Both the position numbers and the translations under genes were made by a program. From Triops longicaudatus (lineage: Eukaryota > Arthropoda > Branchiopoda > Notostraca > Triopsidae): a stretch of 64,000 nucleotides of DNA. The notes below the pieces were generated by a model. It did not search any database and had not been told where the DNA came from. It worked only from the letters and a program-made list of their open reading frames with translations. Shown in pieces: positions 13,901 to 26,400 of the stretch (positions are counted from its first letter, which is position 1; each line of letters begins with the position of its first letter). The stretch spans positions 55,349 to 119,348 of the forward strand of contig JAGQDJ010000166.1 of the NCBI GenBank assembly GCA_022885665.1, read 5' to 3'.

Positions 13901-16900
13901 GTCTGTAATCCCCAGCGCAAGACTATCACAGCAAGAATTGTCACAGCACTGGGTAGCCAATGACAGAAACCCTTTTCTTATTTTGCGAACAAAAGAAGGT
14001 TTTCTGGAAAGTACAAGCTCCACCAGTTAAGGCATTATCATAACAAGGGAAACTGAACCATGTTTCATCTAAAGACGTCTTCGGAAATTGTTTTCCTATT
14101 GCGCAATTGGAGCAGTATTGTAATCAATTCCGTGTCAACTTTTCTCTTCATCGCCTGTAAACTGGGCTTGAGTCGTTGCCAAACATTTACCGGCAAGTGA
14201 TAACGCATGGGTACCACGAAATAGCTTCCTCCTTCCGGAGCGGTACACCAACAAAAAACTTTGTAATGGCGCAGAGAAAAATGTAACAGCTTAACAAGGA
14301 GCCAAGGCTTGCAGACAAAGACAATGAAGGCAACAACCTTGAATTGGTATTTACTTCACAGATTGTACCAAATAAACTAAGGGTTAACCAACAAATTTTG
14401 GCTAACATTTTTTTAAAGAAAAAGCGCCTCACAGCTTTTCGCTAGTTGATTAAGATCACAGCACAAAGGCTACACAGTATAAATGTAACCTTTATACTGT
14501 GGTTTAAATCTTCAAAATCTTGACTATAAAAGGAATTTTACTCTCTAGGCACTGAGTATATTGTGTAATGCAAAGTCAAGAAAGTGAAGCATCTGCCTTT
14601 TTGTCAATACCGTCTCTCCATTGCTAAAACTGCGCTCAACATCGATGAAGCAAGAAACGAATTTAGCGGGGTCTTTAGGTTTCTTGGTGAATTATGCAAA
14701 AGCTTCACGTCAAGCGCACGTTCGCAAACATATGGGCTACAGCGAAACCTCGACTGGTAGCACGAAGATCCTCGTACATTACTATAAGCTACAGTCCTCA
14801 CCTCTTCGTGCACCAGCTTGGACTCACGTTTGCTTGTTCTCTGCTTTCCTATCTAACTGTCTTGCTTCGCTTATCCTAAGCCGTACTGTTCCAAAAAAGG
14901 AGAGATGAGGGACGCTGCTTCTCAACGAAGGTGTTATTACCATCACAGATGACAGCGGATTTTGCAAGTTCATTTTCGCAGAGCTTGTAATAGCCTTCAT
15001 CATCTGTACCCTATACTAATGAACAGTGGGTACAATTACATTATGTTGGTATACACGCCTCACAATTTTACATCCACTAGCTGGCAAAGTTTTCCTCTCC
15101 TTTTCGTCAGTTTACACTGAATTAACTGAGAAAAATTTGACTCCAGGAGAACTGCAGTTCTACAATGGTAGAACGACTAACTAGCCAAACGCATGTAGCT
15201 TGTTTAGCATCATTTAAGGATTATATAAAGTCTATTAAGGTGGGGGATACAAGTAACGTACGGTAGAGGCCTGGAGCGGAGCACATTAAAAGCTAACAGA
15301 ACCGTGTTCATTGTTAGAGAAAAGCTAATTACTTCGCATTAAACCAGTAGATCTATGTGGTATTTCATTATTATTATTTTTATTATGATGGAATGCGATG
15401 AAAGGGTGAAAGACATGGCAATTCGTGTGTTGAGGTCTTAGTAAACAGCATAGTATAATACGAACCCAAGCGAAAACTTTAATGTATATAAGCATCTTTG
15501 AAATGTAACGAGTTACTCTAATCGTTTAAATGCAACAGTTAACTCCTTAAAACACTTAAACATTTCTCCTTGATATTTTTCTCATTTATGGGTAAGGTTT
15601 TCTTTAAGAATTACTTGATGAAACGACTCCTGTGAATTGATAGACAAAAAGTTTAAAAGTTTCACAGTTCCGAGCACCAGTGTAGCCCAGCAATGAAATT
15701 TATGTACGCTTCACGTTTCATGTGTGAAAATTTAAATGAAGACTTAAAGAGTTTAATAGAAGGGTCAAACTCTCAACGTGGCATTTGGAATATACAGACC
15801 ACCTTTAATAAATCATATAGAGGCTTAGGTTTTACGAATTACAAGCTACAAGCCTTGTTCCGTCCTTGTTTTGCACTATTCCTAGACTAGGTCCCATTTA
15901 GAACCAATTTTTTAGGTCTAAAAATCTTTGAGTTTTGAATATTTAAATACACCAACGCTGCAATAACTTAAGAATTACTGTAGAGCTATAATCAATGAAA
16001 GTTTGTCCTGTAAACCACACTAGGAAAAAGGCTATCTATCTCTTTCTGAAATGGAAAGACTTCTTAATATGGGCCATGCATGTGAGAGACAAATAAATTC
16101 ACGGGATACTTACAAAATCTGCTGAAAAAGTTGAAAGGCTAAGTAAATAAAGAGACGTTTCCTAAAACAGAAGCTGGGAATTAGTTGTCTCGGTAACGGG
16201 ATCTCCACAGGGACGTTGCTTCTAACGAAAAGGACTTGGAGTAAGATCACTACATCTACAGCTGAATCGCCTTGTCCAAGTTTCACTCATCTAACCAAGC
16301 CCAGAACAATTGAAAGTAGCGCCACTTGATTACTTTCTTTAGCCCTGCGTATTACTACTGGCCCAGTGTTCCCCTCAACAGCTTCAAGTCTACTTTTTGT
16401 TTCTAAAGCGTGTGTAAAGCAAATGACAACTCCTCCAAGGGTAGTGAGCGAAAAGCACAGGCGGGAAAATATACATATTAAAACCAAAGCTGTGATGTGA
16501 ACATACATCTCGACCAGGGTTTACTGCAGCATGAAATGCTCAAATAATGCAACGGTTTCCAAATGCCACAGTAAAAGCGAAAAACTTGCGGCTGACGTTG
16601 TATTAGGCCTATCTAAAATCATCACCGGGTGTACGTTCATCCACGGTGATACATAATTCGGATTCCTCGGCGATGAAAACTTGTGTCGTTTCTCGATCGT
16701 TTGTGGAAATAGCACGAGGACTCCTCATTCGTGCCCTTTATGGCCACGAGTTATCCAGCGACAGGAAAGTGAGGCAACAAAAATGGTCGGGTACAAGGTT
16801 TTATTTCTTCCTCCCAGTTGCTCCTCAACTACCAACATCGCATCGACTATTTTTTCTACTTTTTTATATGTGTTATTTCCTTCATTTATCCTCTTACGTT

Positions 16901-19900
16901 TCTTTGCCTACTGACTTTGACTGGCTCCGAGCTTGGGCGTTTATATATGGAAAGGTTGACAGGCAAGACAAACTTATTGCTGCAGGACAAGGGAAATGAG
17001 AATATCACGTATAGTCTTTATATATTTTTCTGTAGATCTGCTACCTCCTCTTACAACGGGCTTCTTCCATTCCACTTTTCTTCTCTTTTATTCCCTCATA
17101 ACCAGATTTTTGGTGCCTTTTGGATGATGTCTGCTGCCTATATCTGCCACAGAAATAAAACAGAATCGAAGGCTCGGAGGCTTCGCGGAGAATGGATACA
17201 GAGCTCAAACAAATTTATGATTACGACCACTCGATGGAATTTTCCCTTGTGCTGTACCTAGTGTGGTAAACAAACTCGGTTCTTTTCTCTTTTTTGGCTA
17301 CATTGCTAGCATTTTAACCCCAAAATACCTCAATTTTTGTTTCTTTCCTTTCGTGCCATCTTTTTTCGTCCGGTGAGCAAAAAAAGTCTGACATCGCTAT
17401 ATCAGTTTTCTGTGAAATTTTTTTTCTCATAAATTTTTTGTGTGACCCCTCATTGCAAACTCCTGTCTTACTCTGTGAAGCTAATCAAACGAGATATCGT
17501 GTCGTCGAGTTGGGCGTGGGTCTGAAAGTTGGATAATTGATGAACCTCACTCCGTCTTTTCAAGCTTATTTAGAACTCGACATTATTGCCAGCCTCGTCG
17601 AGCACACGAAATACAAAATTGAGGGAAAAAAGAAAACCTTTATGCTTCCAGAAGGTTCCGCCTCATAAGTTGAACTTACATTGGCTTTAAAAGTAGCAAT
17701 AACAGCAGTGACAAAATTATACATTCCCTAAATATTCTTGAATGAAATCGCAAGTTTTGTTATGCCAGCCATATAACCCCAGTTAGTGCGTAATTAAGAA
17801 CAGCCGCCTTTGGCAGCTCTTATGCTATATGCGTCCCTTTATTAAAAGAGTTGATCTCCTGAACGAAAGCAACAGGTTAAACGCAACGCGGAAACACGGC
17901 TAATAAGACGCTTAAACTTAATCCTTCTCAAACTGCGACGGACGCGAATTAGTTTGTTCCAACAGATTTAGTAGAGTTACATAAACTTTTGCACTGTATG
18001 GTTACGTTATAAAAATCTAGCTAACACAAATTATTTTTAACGGAAATACTATTAAAATTTTAGAAGTACGTTCGCAAACATGAATTGCGAGGCAAGTCAC
18101 GTACCGGATCTCAACAGGCAATATTTATTTTTCACTTAACCGCGTGTTACCATAACAGTGGTGCACGAGGATAAGTAGTGGCAAGCATTACAACTTAAAG
18201 AGTAAGAAACATAACTTGTACCAATACAAGACATTCTATAAGGTCTGAGCCCAAGATTTGGTTTCCGGGTAGGGGGGAGTACGTAAGCAATTTTTTGGAG
18301 CATTCGAGATTTTTCCTATCTTTTCTCTTTATAAAAATAAAAGTTTCGGGAGGAGGGGTTTGAGCCTCCTATCCTCTCTTGGTACGGAGGCGCTCCTATA
18401 GTTTTATACGTTTATAATAAAAGTGAGCAATGTGATTATAAATGAAAACAGTGAAAAAGACTGAATTGTTTATAGAGTATAGGACCTGTGCCCGTTTTTG
18501 TCTCCTGTGTGCCTAAAAACTGTAATTTCAAGCATTTACGTAGACATGCTTACTAACTATTGGACAAAACATTAATTTCTTTAAGGAACACGTCGTGAAG
18601 AATCTCGGAAGTCGGCGGGACAGCCAAACTCGTTAACAAAATAGACTGTTTTCCTAATTCAGTAGCAGTAGTGCAAATGAAACTCAAGGGAGTCATCGTA
18701 ACATAGTTTTCGCACTAATCATGATATATGCCTCGCACTAAGTCAAGAAGACTTAATTGTGCAAATTCGAAGGGACAATGGAAACGCATTTGTCTTCTCT
18801 TGTCTGATCTAGCTCTTCAGGGCGTAAGCTTTTCTTCAGGGATAGTCAAAGAGGTCCTAACTATCTGTGAAAATTGGACAATGTTCGTCTTTGTTGACTC
18901 ATACCTTTCAACAAGGGTTAGGTATGTCTTTTCATAACAGTCGTATTGTCTTTCCAGCTCGAAAAGTAGCAACTAAATTTTTACGAACGTGAGCCCCGGC
19001 CGAGGGCACATTTTACGTGTTGGGTGTGGGAAAGAACTTTTTAGTTTAGCTATTCTATCCAGTACGATAGAAGGACTTCTTGTGTATGCTATTTCCTTGT
19101 GAAGCGCAAAGCTCACTTTCGCTCCTATTTGTTCTCTGCTGCTACTTGAGCTTTGATTACCAGCGACAAGATTTATTTCCACTCGGTTCGCCAAATCAAG
19201 GGTCAGTGTCATCATGCGCATGGACAGAATTAAAAAATTGTAAACAAAAAAAGGTTTGGCATCCTATTTTCCACTCGCCAGTTGCACACTCCAACTAATT
19301 ATCTTCTACGGCAGACGGCAACTCTAAACGCGAAGCAACATTATAGTTGTCACAAATGGCAAAAAATGTAGCTGAAACATTAGAAGGCTATCTCCCTTAG
19401 TATGGTACCTTATTATTAAACAAATAACCCTGAAAAACAAAAAAAAATAGTAAAAATAAATCAAGAATAATAAAAGAAAAATATTAAATTTGTTTTGCGG
19501 TTTCAAGACGAACCGCATTGTTTGCTGCATTCCTAAAACATGCTTGGGCGCTGTTTACTACAGCGGAGTTTTTGTGAAATTTGCATAGAATATTCCAACA
19601 GAATTTGGACAGACATGGGGATAATACAGCATATTGCCTGACTTCATTCCATAAAAAGGAAATAAAGATCTCCAGCCGTGTCACACGGTGGCATAGATCG
19701 CCGCAAAGCGTCGATGCTATTTCTAACTATTTGTGATTCAACATTGGGGAATTTGTTATTTGCCAAACGGCACGTATTTTATGTTTATTTTACAGAAAAA
19801 GTAACAAAAGTCTGGTAAAAAAAACACGGTTCTATTGCTCCAAACCAAGAAGGTAGAAAAACTTTAGAAATCTATCCTGCCAAAGTTTTTGGCAAACCTG

Positions 19901-20140
19901 GGTGTAAGAGATTTCTCTGGTTTATGTTTCCAAACGTGATCTAGATAGTAAAACAGCGGAACACAGAAAATCCAGCAAACAGATTAAGAGGTAGGAGTGC
20001 TTGCGTGAGAATAACTGTGACCAACATAAGCGTTGAATACAACGTTGGATTAGAGCTCTTTTGAATTGTGAATTGTTCTTACCTTGCAGAGCTATCGTAA
20101 ACCAACAAAAAACGTGGGCACAAAAAGTTGTCACGAACAT
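4982..20140 (-). CDS. Beaten-path (Beat) family immunoglobulin protein, 3' partial
   Basis: Three coding exons on the minus strand join in frame: 20083-20140 (ATG, signal peptide, ends in phase 1 at a CAAG|gtaagaa donor), 5556-5761 and 4982-5114. They give about 132 residues. A short hydrophobic leader (MFVTTFCAHVFCWF...) precedes a first V-type Ig domain. The hallmark Beat features are all present: RLQCLYDLEGDALYSVKWY with the first Ig Cys and Trp, an EFFRYVPRDSPP loop, VFPLDGIHVD, and the second Cys in GRFRCEVSAE. Known Beat proteins are secreted or membrane-linked Ig proteins that act in motor-axon guidance, commonly by binding Side-family proteins. The last exon ends in phase 1 (GTAG|gtaagt), so a second Ig domain and the C-terminus should follow below 4982 or outside the window. 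The two Ig exons are certain. The signal exon is inferred from its leader, ATG, perfect donor and matching phase. The 14.3-kb first intron fits the long introns of neural guidance genes. I cannot say which Beat subfamily this is. Confidence 0.85.
7528..7549. repeat. Poly(A) run, 22 nt
   Basis: An uninterrupted run of 22 A residues. It could be a slippage homopolymer or the tail of a decayed plus-strand retroposed sequence. I see no clear target-site duplication around it. Confidence 0.9.
10615..10637. repeat. Perfect 11-bp inverted repeat with a 1-nt centre
   Basis: The arms aagttgtctaa and ttagacaactt are perfect reverse complements around a single A. It lies inside the beat intron. It could be a dimeric protein-binding site or a chance palindrome in AT-rich DNA. 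Confidence 0.85.
11148..11197. repeat. 23-bp near-perfect hairpin with a 4-nt loop
   Basis: The left arm (11148-11170, starting aacttcgatgagacc) and right arm (11175-11197, ending tcttatcgaagtt) pair over 23 positions with two non-Watson-Crick positions. One would be a G-U wobble in RNA, whichever strand is read. The loop is cata. A shorter gttcag/ctgaac stem sits just upstream at 11133-11150. No flanking gene explains it. Confidence 0.85.
14473..14501. repeat. 11-bp perfect hairpin with a 7-nt loop
   Basis: The arms cacagtataaa and tttatactgtg flank tgtaacc. It lies inside the beat intron and has no assigned function. Confidence 0.85.
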
Positions 20141-23100
20141 GGTTCTTTCTGTGAAATGATTAACAATCCATCAGACACAGACTTCTGTAGTGCACTGACT
20201 GAAATGGAAACGGATTCGTTTCTTTTCAGGCTGTCAAAAGCATTTGGGTCTCCACACAAGGTGTCAACACCGGCACCTCGCAAGCGTCTCAAGAGGTTCA
20301 AGTCACGCAACTGTGGTTAAGTTATAACCTTTGAAGTGTCGCCGGCAAATACTTATCTCCTGTGAACCGTTTCCTGCAAAGATCACCCGCGGAATGTGTG
20401 GCGCAAAACTGGGTATCACACGTGAGGGCCGACTGAAGCACCCCGTACGACTGGTGTCCAGTCCAGCCCAGAGACGCAGCAAAGGTCTCGCATTTGTGTT
20501 CAAGCCTGCGTAGCGCAATACTCCCGTTACCAGACAACATGTGTTTCCGGAACTAAATTTTCCTCTCGGTGCGCCTTCCAGGTTTAGTTACTACGTTCAC
20601 GGGGTTGGCTAAAGTAACATCGATGGGAGAAAAAGCGTGTAGGGGGTCAAGCACATTGTTATGTTCCCTCCCTCTTACTTGTTAATAGCCTTCTATTGAG
20701 AATTCACAGCGGGTTGTAGCGGGTAAGTTTCGTCTACTTCCAGCACTAGATCAATCCCTTACGCTGGCCGCTCAGTTTGAGCTTCTCCCGTAACGGATTA
20801 TACATACGGACTGCAATGCTATCAAGAAACCTTTCAAAGCTCGATTTAGAACACTATAGTCCAAAGCTATTAAGAATACCAAGCTTAAGTCCACTTTCCA
20901 GCGTGATCGCGAACATTTGCCGAATTCTTCTCCTTCTACAATTTTTAATGAAAGTTCCTACTTTTTGTTAGCTAGCGAACCAACGTAAATGAAACATGGT
21001 ATCAGCGGATGTTGTAAAATCCAAAGTTAGGGTAAACTTTCAGCCTTTCACGACAGACGTTTTAAGTCTCAACGAATAAATCTCGCCTCGAGAAAAAAGT
21101 TTCCTTGCAGGGGCGGTTTCAAAGTTACGAGAGCCAGTTCGCCATTGTCAACTTTTTTGTCAACTTTTCTGCTTGCTTCCTAACCTTGACACATACTGAA
21201 AAAGGAATATAATAAAATTTTAATTTAAATTGCTTGTGGGCACGCGACGTGGACACAACACAGAGGAGAGGATCTAGAAACAACGCCATTGTCTACTGTT
21301 GGCTATTTTCACGTATAGAGTCATTTTTCACATCTCAATAACAAGGTATCGTGTTGCTCTAGGGCGAGTTGTGTCTATCTGACAAAGCAATAAATAACAA
21401 CCGCAACGAAAAAGCTTATGATACGAGTAAAAACAAATTGCCCGTAATTGATTCTCCTGTCCGTCCTTCCGCTACCTGAAGTTTAAACACCAACTAAGCT
21501 GTTCATGTAGTATCATACAAAATCACACTTATCAAAACATTAAAGTCCGATTAAGCCTGTGCCTATTAACGCGTATTTACTTTCATTTAAAATTGAAAGG
21601 AATTGCATAATTATTTTTTAGCTTTCTAAAAGGCTAACAGATAGATTTGAAAGTTAAGTGACCATAATGATTTAGTAAACGTACTCCGAAATGTTTTAAA
21701 CTGGTTAACTGTTTCCGTGATCGCGCAAATATTTAAAGTTATTTGAAAGATTTTTGTTCTAAATGTATTGAATAGAATGTGGATGATTCATTATCACGAT
21801 TTTCCGAATATTTGTTCTTATTTTCCAATATTTTTCTCTGATTATCTGTAATTGTTACACTGTCATAAAGCTTTGCCTGATTGGACATCAACTGGAACTA
21901 CGGGATTGCACGTTCGGCACCTCCTTTTATTATATGCTAGCTAAAAATAAGGAAAAAACGTGATTTAACTATGAACCTTTGGCGAATGTTACTTTTTGGT
22001 AAGAATTTTGCAATTCCTCTCTTTACTTGACATCTTCGTCGCCCAATGTTTTCCTATGATGTATATGTCAATTAAGGCTACGGTAAGCTAAAGACTCTTG
22101 TGGATGAATAGCATGGGAAATGGTTAAGATTCTGTCGCAAGAACAGCTTGATATTTCAAGAATGACCTTCAAACAGTAATGTAGTAGATCACAATGCCTA
22201 GCACACTCTGTAGACGAATTTTTTTCAGAAAGCTTAATAAACTTACAAAAAAGAAAACGAAATTGTATTATTTTTTTTCGGAAAATTATGAAAATTCGGA
22301 TTTGGGGTGCAGCAAACTATTTTTAATATTTTTTTTTTTAGTAAAACAGAATTACAATGTGATAGTTAATTTTCGAGTTCTGACCTGACAAGTTTTCCGA
22401 GCAATAGGCCGCAGCTTACGGGCATGGTTGTCTTAAAAATCGTTTAACACTACTAGTGTTATACTAGTCTGCCTTAATTGCCATGCAGGGGATCCTCAAT
22501 TCTGGTAGTGCACTGTATTAGTAGCGGTATGAGTTAGTATTAGTTTTAGACTTATTTAGCTGAACTAAATGTTTCCGAGGTCTGTAAAATAACTAAGCCT
22601 TACGGAGGTTATTGAAAGTAGATAATCTTCATTCGCCATTTTACCTAGCAGATATCTAGTATTATTCACCAAGTATATATATACTAGACAGCTTTCCATT
22701 AGATGTAAATGCAGAATGAAACATCGCCACCATACGGACTGATTTTCATTGTTGGCTTCTAACCATGCATGGCGCGCAACGTGGAAAACTGCGGTGAAGT
22801 TGCTTTTGCTTTGGCTCCAGGGGGCGTGCTTTACCGGTCTGGAGAGGAGCTCGCTTAATGCAATTAGGGGCTATGGCCACGGCACGATCACTAACGAGAA
22901 AGGTCAATTTCATTGCAAACTGCACTCGACTAGAAGGCATCCATCTCCTGCCCAACACGCTCTTGCATGCTAATGAGCGTGTCTGCTTCTCCCTTTGCCG
23001 CCTGTGCAACCCCAGTCTGGAAGGGTGCTGGTATTTCTTTGCTTTTTCATTCCTACTTTCTTCCTCGCTGAGAAGAAAAAAAAAACTATACCCATCTTGC

Positions 23101-26030
23101 CACTTTGCACAGTTCCAGACCGTTTTCTTTTTATTCCGTTTACAATCTAGGAGAACGTTTCCTCTCAGACAACACACGCCACAAACGAAAGGAAAACAGC
23201 TAAACTTGAAAAGAAGTGACAGTAATTTGTTTCCTCACTGACACTCCACGGGCTTATAATGGTGTTTGTAAATGGGATATGAGGTGGAAGAAAACTTTGA
23301 ACATTTTAAAGAGTCCATAGCAGATTGAAACAATGTCCTAGTTGAGATTGCGAAACCAATTCTTGATAACTTGTATTTAAAACCAACTGATGGAACTGTA
23401 CACCCCAGTCTGTAATCTTGTATTCTCCCTGAAATTTTACCATGTTTAACAAACAGTCCTATGGACCATGGAGCTCGTTGAAAGGCTGTGCTTCCAGCTC
23501 TTCAGCTATTATTTCAACAGCTGGAGAATGCCTAAATTTTTATAGCATTCTAGGACATTGGTACTAATCTTCTGGATACACCAATTTGGACGTAAAAATA
23601 ACGTGTCGCTTTTATCCAATTAACCAAGCTACAAATCAGTACTTCCAAGTCCAAACTGTACTTGAACGCACTAGAAAAAAAGACTGTATTTTGATGGAGA
23701 ATATAACACTAATTTTCCGCACCAAGCAACAGGGTAACTTGGGGCTATTCACGCAGACGATACAAGGCGATGCTCTGTTGTGTCGTAACTCTAAATAGAC
23801 CCTAAGATGTCTCTCGTTTTAAAGCTGTGCCAGCTACGTCTTTGTTTCAGATTCACCCTGGAAATTATGTTTAATCCTTGAAATCCTAACAAGGATTGTA
23901 ACCGTGTGAAGCTTTGGGATGTTAGCCCTATTTGCTGGCGAATGCCTTGGCATGTGGTGTCTGTGTTTCTCCGCTGTTTCCATTGGTTTTTAGCAACGAT
24001 GTCACGCGAAAATAATTATGAGTGTCTAAATTGACGTTAGTATAATGGATTCAAGGTACCAAGCTTTTAGTCAGGATTGTAGTGTCTTTAAGCTGAACGG
24101 ACTACCAGCACACTGAACAAGTTCCCTACCCATAGTTAACCGAGTGCCATGAACGAATTACTCAAAGCCCCAAGCACGACAGGCAAAGGGTGGAGGGCTG
24201 CTCTAATGCTGAACATAGAAAAGTGAAGAGTGAACGTTAGCCAGTTGGTTTCGTGCTGAATAAACAGCATCTGCAAACAAAGCCTGCCTTCCTCCTGCTC
24301 ATATTTCTGTAGCGACAATAGCATATGTGTAGTCCAGGCCGTACAAGCATGAATTTTTGCCCGCAACCGAACAATCGTTATGTCGCTTATTTCCAGTATA
24401 GGTTGACATGTCAAAACTTTCAAAGTAACGACTGAGAAGAAAATTTCTATTTTCATTATTTTTTAAGAGTTTGGATCGAGGATTGCCTTTACCTACTGCG
24501 GTCATTGAAGACAGCTAATCCAGGTATGCCAATCCAATTTTGAAATGATTAACAATTCCATCCTTTTCGTATTTCCGTGGATAGTGACCGTGAAGAAACG
24601 TCTGTTCCCCTTGTCCGAGTGGATCTAGTGAAGCCAATTTTGCGAGTTTGAGTGCAAGTTGGCAGTGTGTACTTAAATGGTTTTTGTTTATGGCATATAG
24701 GAAGGAAAGTGGGTAGGGTTACATACAAAGTCAAAATCGCGCCTTTTGTGACATGTTGGCAATGGAGAAGGCAAGTCAGCGTTATAGAGTCAAGTCCAAT
24801 TTACTGTTATCCTGGTGAATCGCGCAGAGCCTTTATAGCCTCTTCGGTAACGTTCACTGAACCACTTTTCTCCACGATAAAATTAGCTCAACGAGGGGGG
24901 AATGGGGGGTTAGTCTCCCACTCTTCCGTCCGATAACGGATAGAATCAAGGCGACGTCTCAATCCCACAATTGTACTGCATAAGCTATTCTGCCGACATT
25001 AAGCCCCAAATTAGCCAATCCCTTTCTCTGTCTCGGTCACTTCGATGGAAAAAGAAGCACAACTAGAAAGGGATGCAGAACAGAAAAGGACAAAAGAAAA
25101 ACCTTGTCCAGGGACCCCGGAATTGACCGTAGATCAACAAATCTGTCCACCGTACACCCTTTCAACATGTGTAGAAGGGGTTGGGGTGGGTTTGAATGTT
25201 GGATTTCTGCCGCACATTTAAACGCAGGCAGCAAAAGAACGGCAAAACTAACGCAGGAGGGGGAAGAAGGTTTTCGTATTGATGATGGGAAAGATACATG
25301 TATTCATGCTGATTTGGTTTACAAAGCAGGCCTCGTGCTCAAGCCGAAGAGGAACGTGAAACAGGAGCTAGATAATAGAAAGGAAAATTGTACGATTTTT
25401 TTCGACTGCTTATGCCTTGAAAGCCAGGATGCTTGTAAGAGGAGAAAAAAAATAAAGAATCAAAACTAGACGGTTCGTTTTACGTTCTTTTAGCTTTCGA
25501 CAACTCGTTCATTGTCGATTCTTTTCTCTGGTTTCGAGATCAGATCCTGTGGCTGACCGCTCATCCTTTTCTTTCGATGTCCTATTATTTCTTCTCTGAC
25601 TTGTGCGCTGTTGCCTGTTCGGTAGTTGAAGGGATACCATTATTGCAGAGTTGGAGCTATTTTACCCTCCATTTGTCAAGGACACAGGACGAATGGTGAA
25701 TACTTTATCAGTCGGCGATTGTAAAAAGAATAAAAAAGGAAGTTGAAACGAAAGAGGTAAACATAGCTTTGTGGAGTCTTGTTTTAATGAGGGAGATTGT
25801 AATGTGTACAGATTGTAACGAAACAAATACTACATTGATGTAATCAGGATTTAAACAGGCAAGCATACAATCTTAAATCTTTCATATTGTGGAGCATTTT
25901 ATTGCAAATAGTGTGTTATTGTACCACTAAAGTACAATAATCATAACTATAAATAGTCATAACTACTGTAATTTAGAAGTGTCGATTCATTTAAAGATTA
26001 GCAACTATTGTACATTACTTTAGAAATGAT

Positions 26031-26052
26031 GTTGATATTTGCAAATATCAAC
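26031..26052. repeat. 22-bp perfect palindrome
   Basis: gttgatatttg is followed directly by its exact reverse complement. The core resembles a doubled homeodomain or forkhead-like AT-rich site, but no binding protein can be named from sequence. Confidence 0.9.
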
Positions 26053-26260
26053 GGGATCTTGTTTTAATTTGTGCCAGACAATTATGAGACTATGCACTAA
26101 TCTACTATGAAAAGCTTTACACTATAAACACTATTAATTCCCCTAGATAGTTTCGCATCCACCACACCGAAAAGGACGTAATCATTTTCTAAAGAATTTC
26201 CAATATTGCTGTGATTTCTATCGGTAACAGAACTCCAAGCTTTACCTTGTAATACCCATT

Positions 26261-26400
26261 ATATTTTCAGCATTTTGGAATTAATGTAGCTGGCTTTTGG
26301 TATCAATTTTGAAATTTCAAAATGCCCAAGCATATTTTCAGTGAATTGAAAATAATATAGCTAGCTCTCGCTATTCAGTTTTGAAATTTCTAAAACGCTT
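26261..26400. repeat. Imperfect tandem duplication, period about 71 bp
   Basis: Two consecutive segments share the same order of blocks: atattttcag, then aat-atgtagct-like and tatagcta-like blocks, then a common ttttgaaatttc block followed by aa(a)atgc/aaacgc. The copies have diverged well beyond recent duplication. It is non-coding. Confidence 0.6.

Larger units (their letters stand above)
5762..20082 (-). other. Large first intron of the beat gene
   Basis: This 14.3-kb AT-rich interval lies between the inferred signal-peptide exon and the first Ig exon. No open frame in it shows a recognisable domain. It holds a 22-nt A run (7528-7549) and several inverted repeats (6625-6661, 10615-10637, 11148-11197, 14473-14501). 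Long first introns in axon-guidance genes often carry enhancers, so regulatory content is plausible but not shown. Confidence 0.55.

Noticed and set aside
14187..14432. Leader-like minus-strand frame (MLAKICWLTLSLFG...) as the beat signal exon
   Set aside because: Its only good donor is in phase 0. Joining it to the Ig exon at 5761 gives an immediate stop, while the exon at 20083 is in the right phase.
16287..16508. Leader-like minus-strand frame (MYVHITALVLICIF...) as the beat signal exon
   Set aside because: No consensus donor in phase 1 follows it.
20084..20320. 79-codon plus-strand open frame ending in a basic tail
   Set aside because: It lies antisense over the beat signal exon, which has better phase and splice support. 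No leader or domain is present.
22746..23241. Overlapping 143- and 127-codon frames on opposite strands
   Set aside because: Neither has a recognisable domain. Both follow from the lower AT content of the segment, and a regulatory reading fits better.
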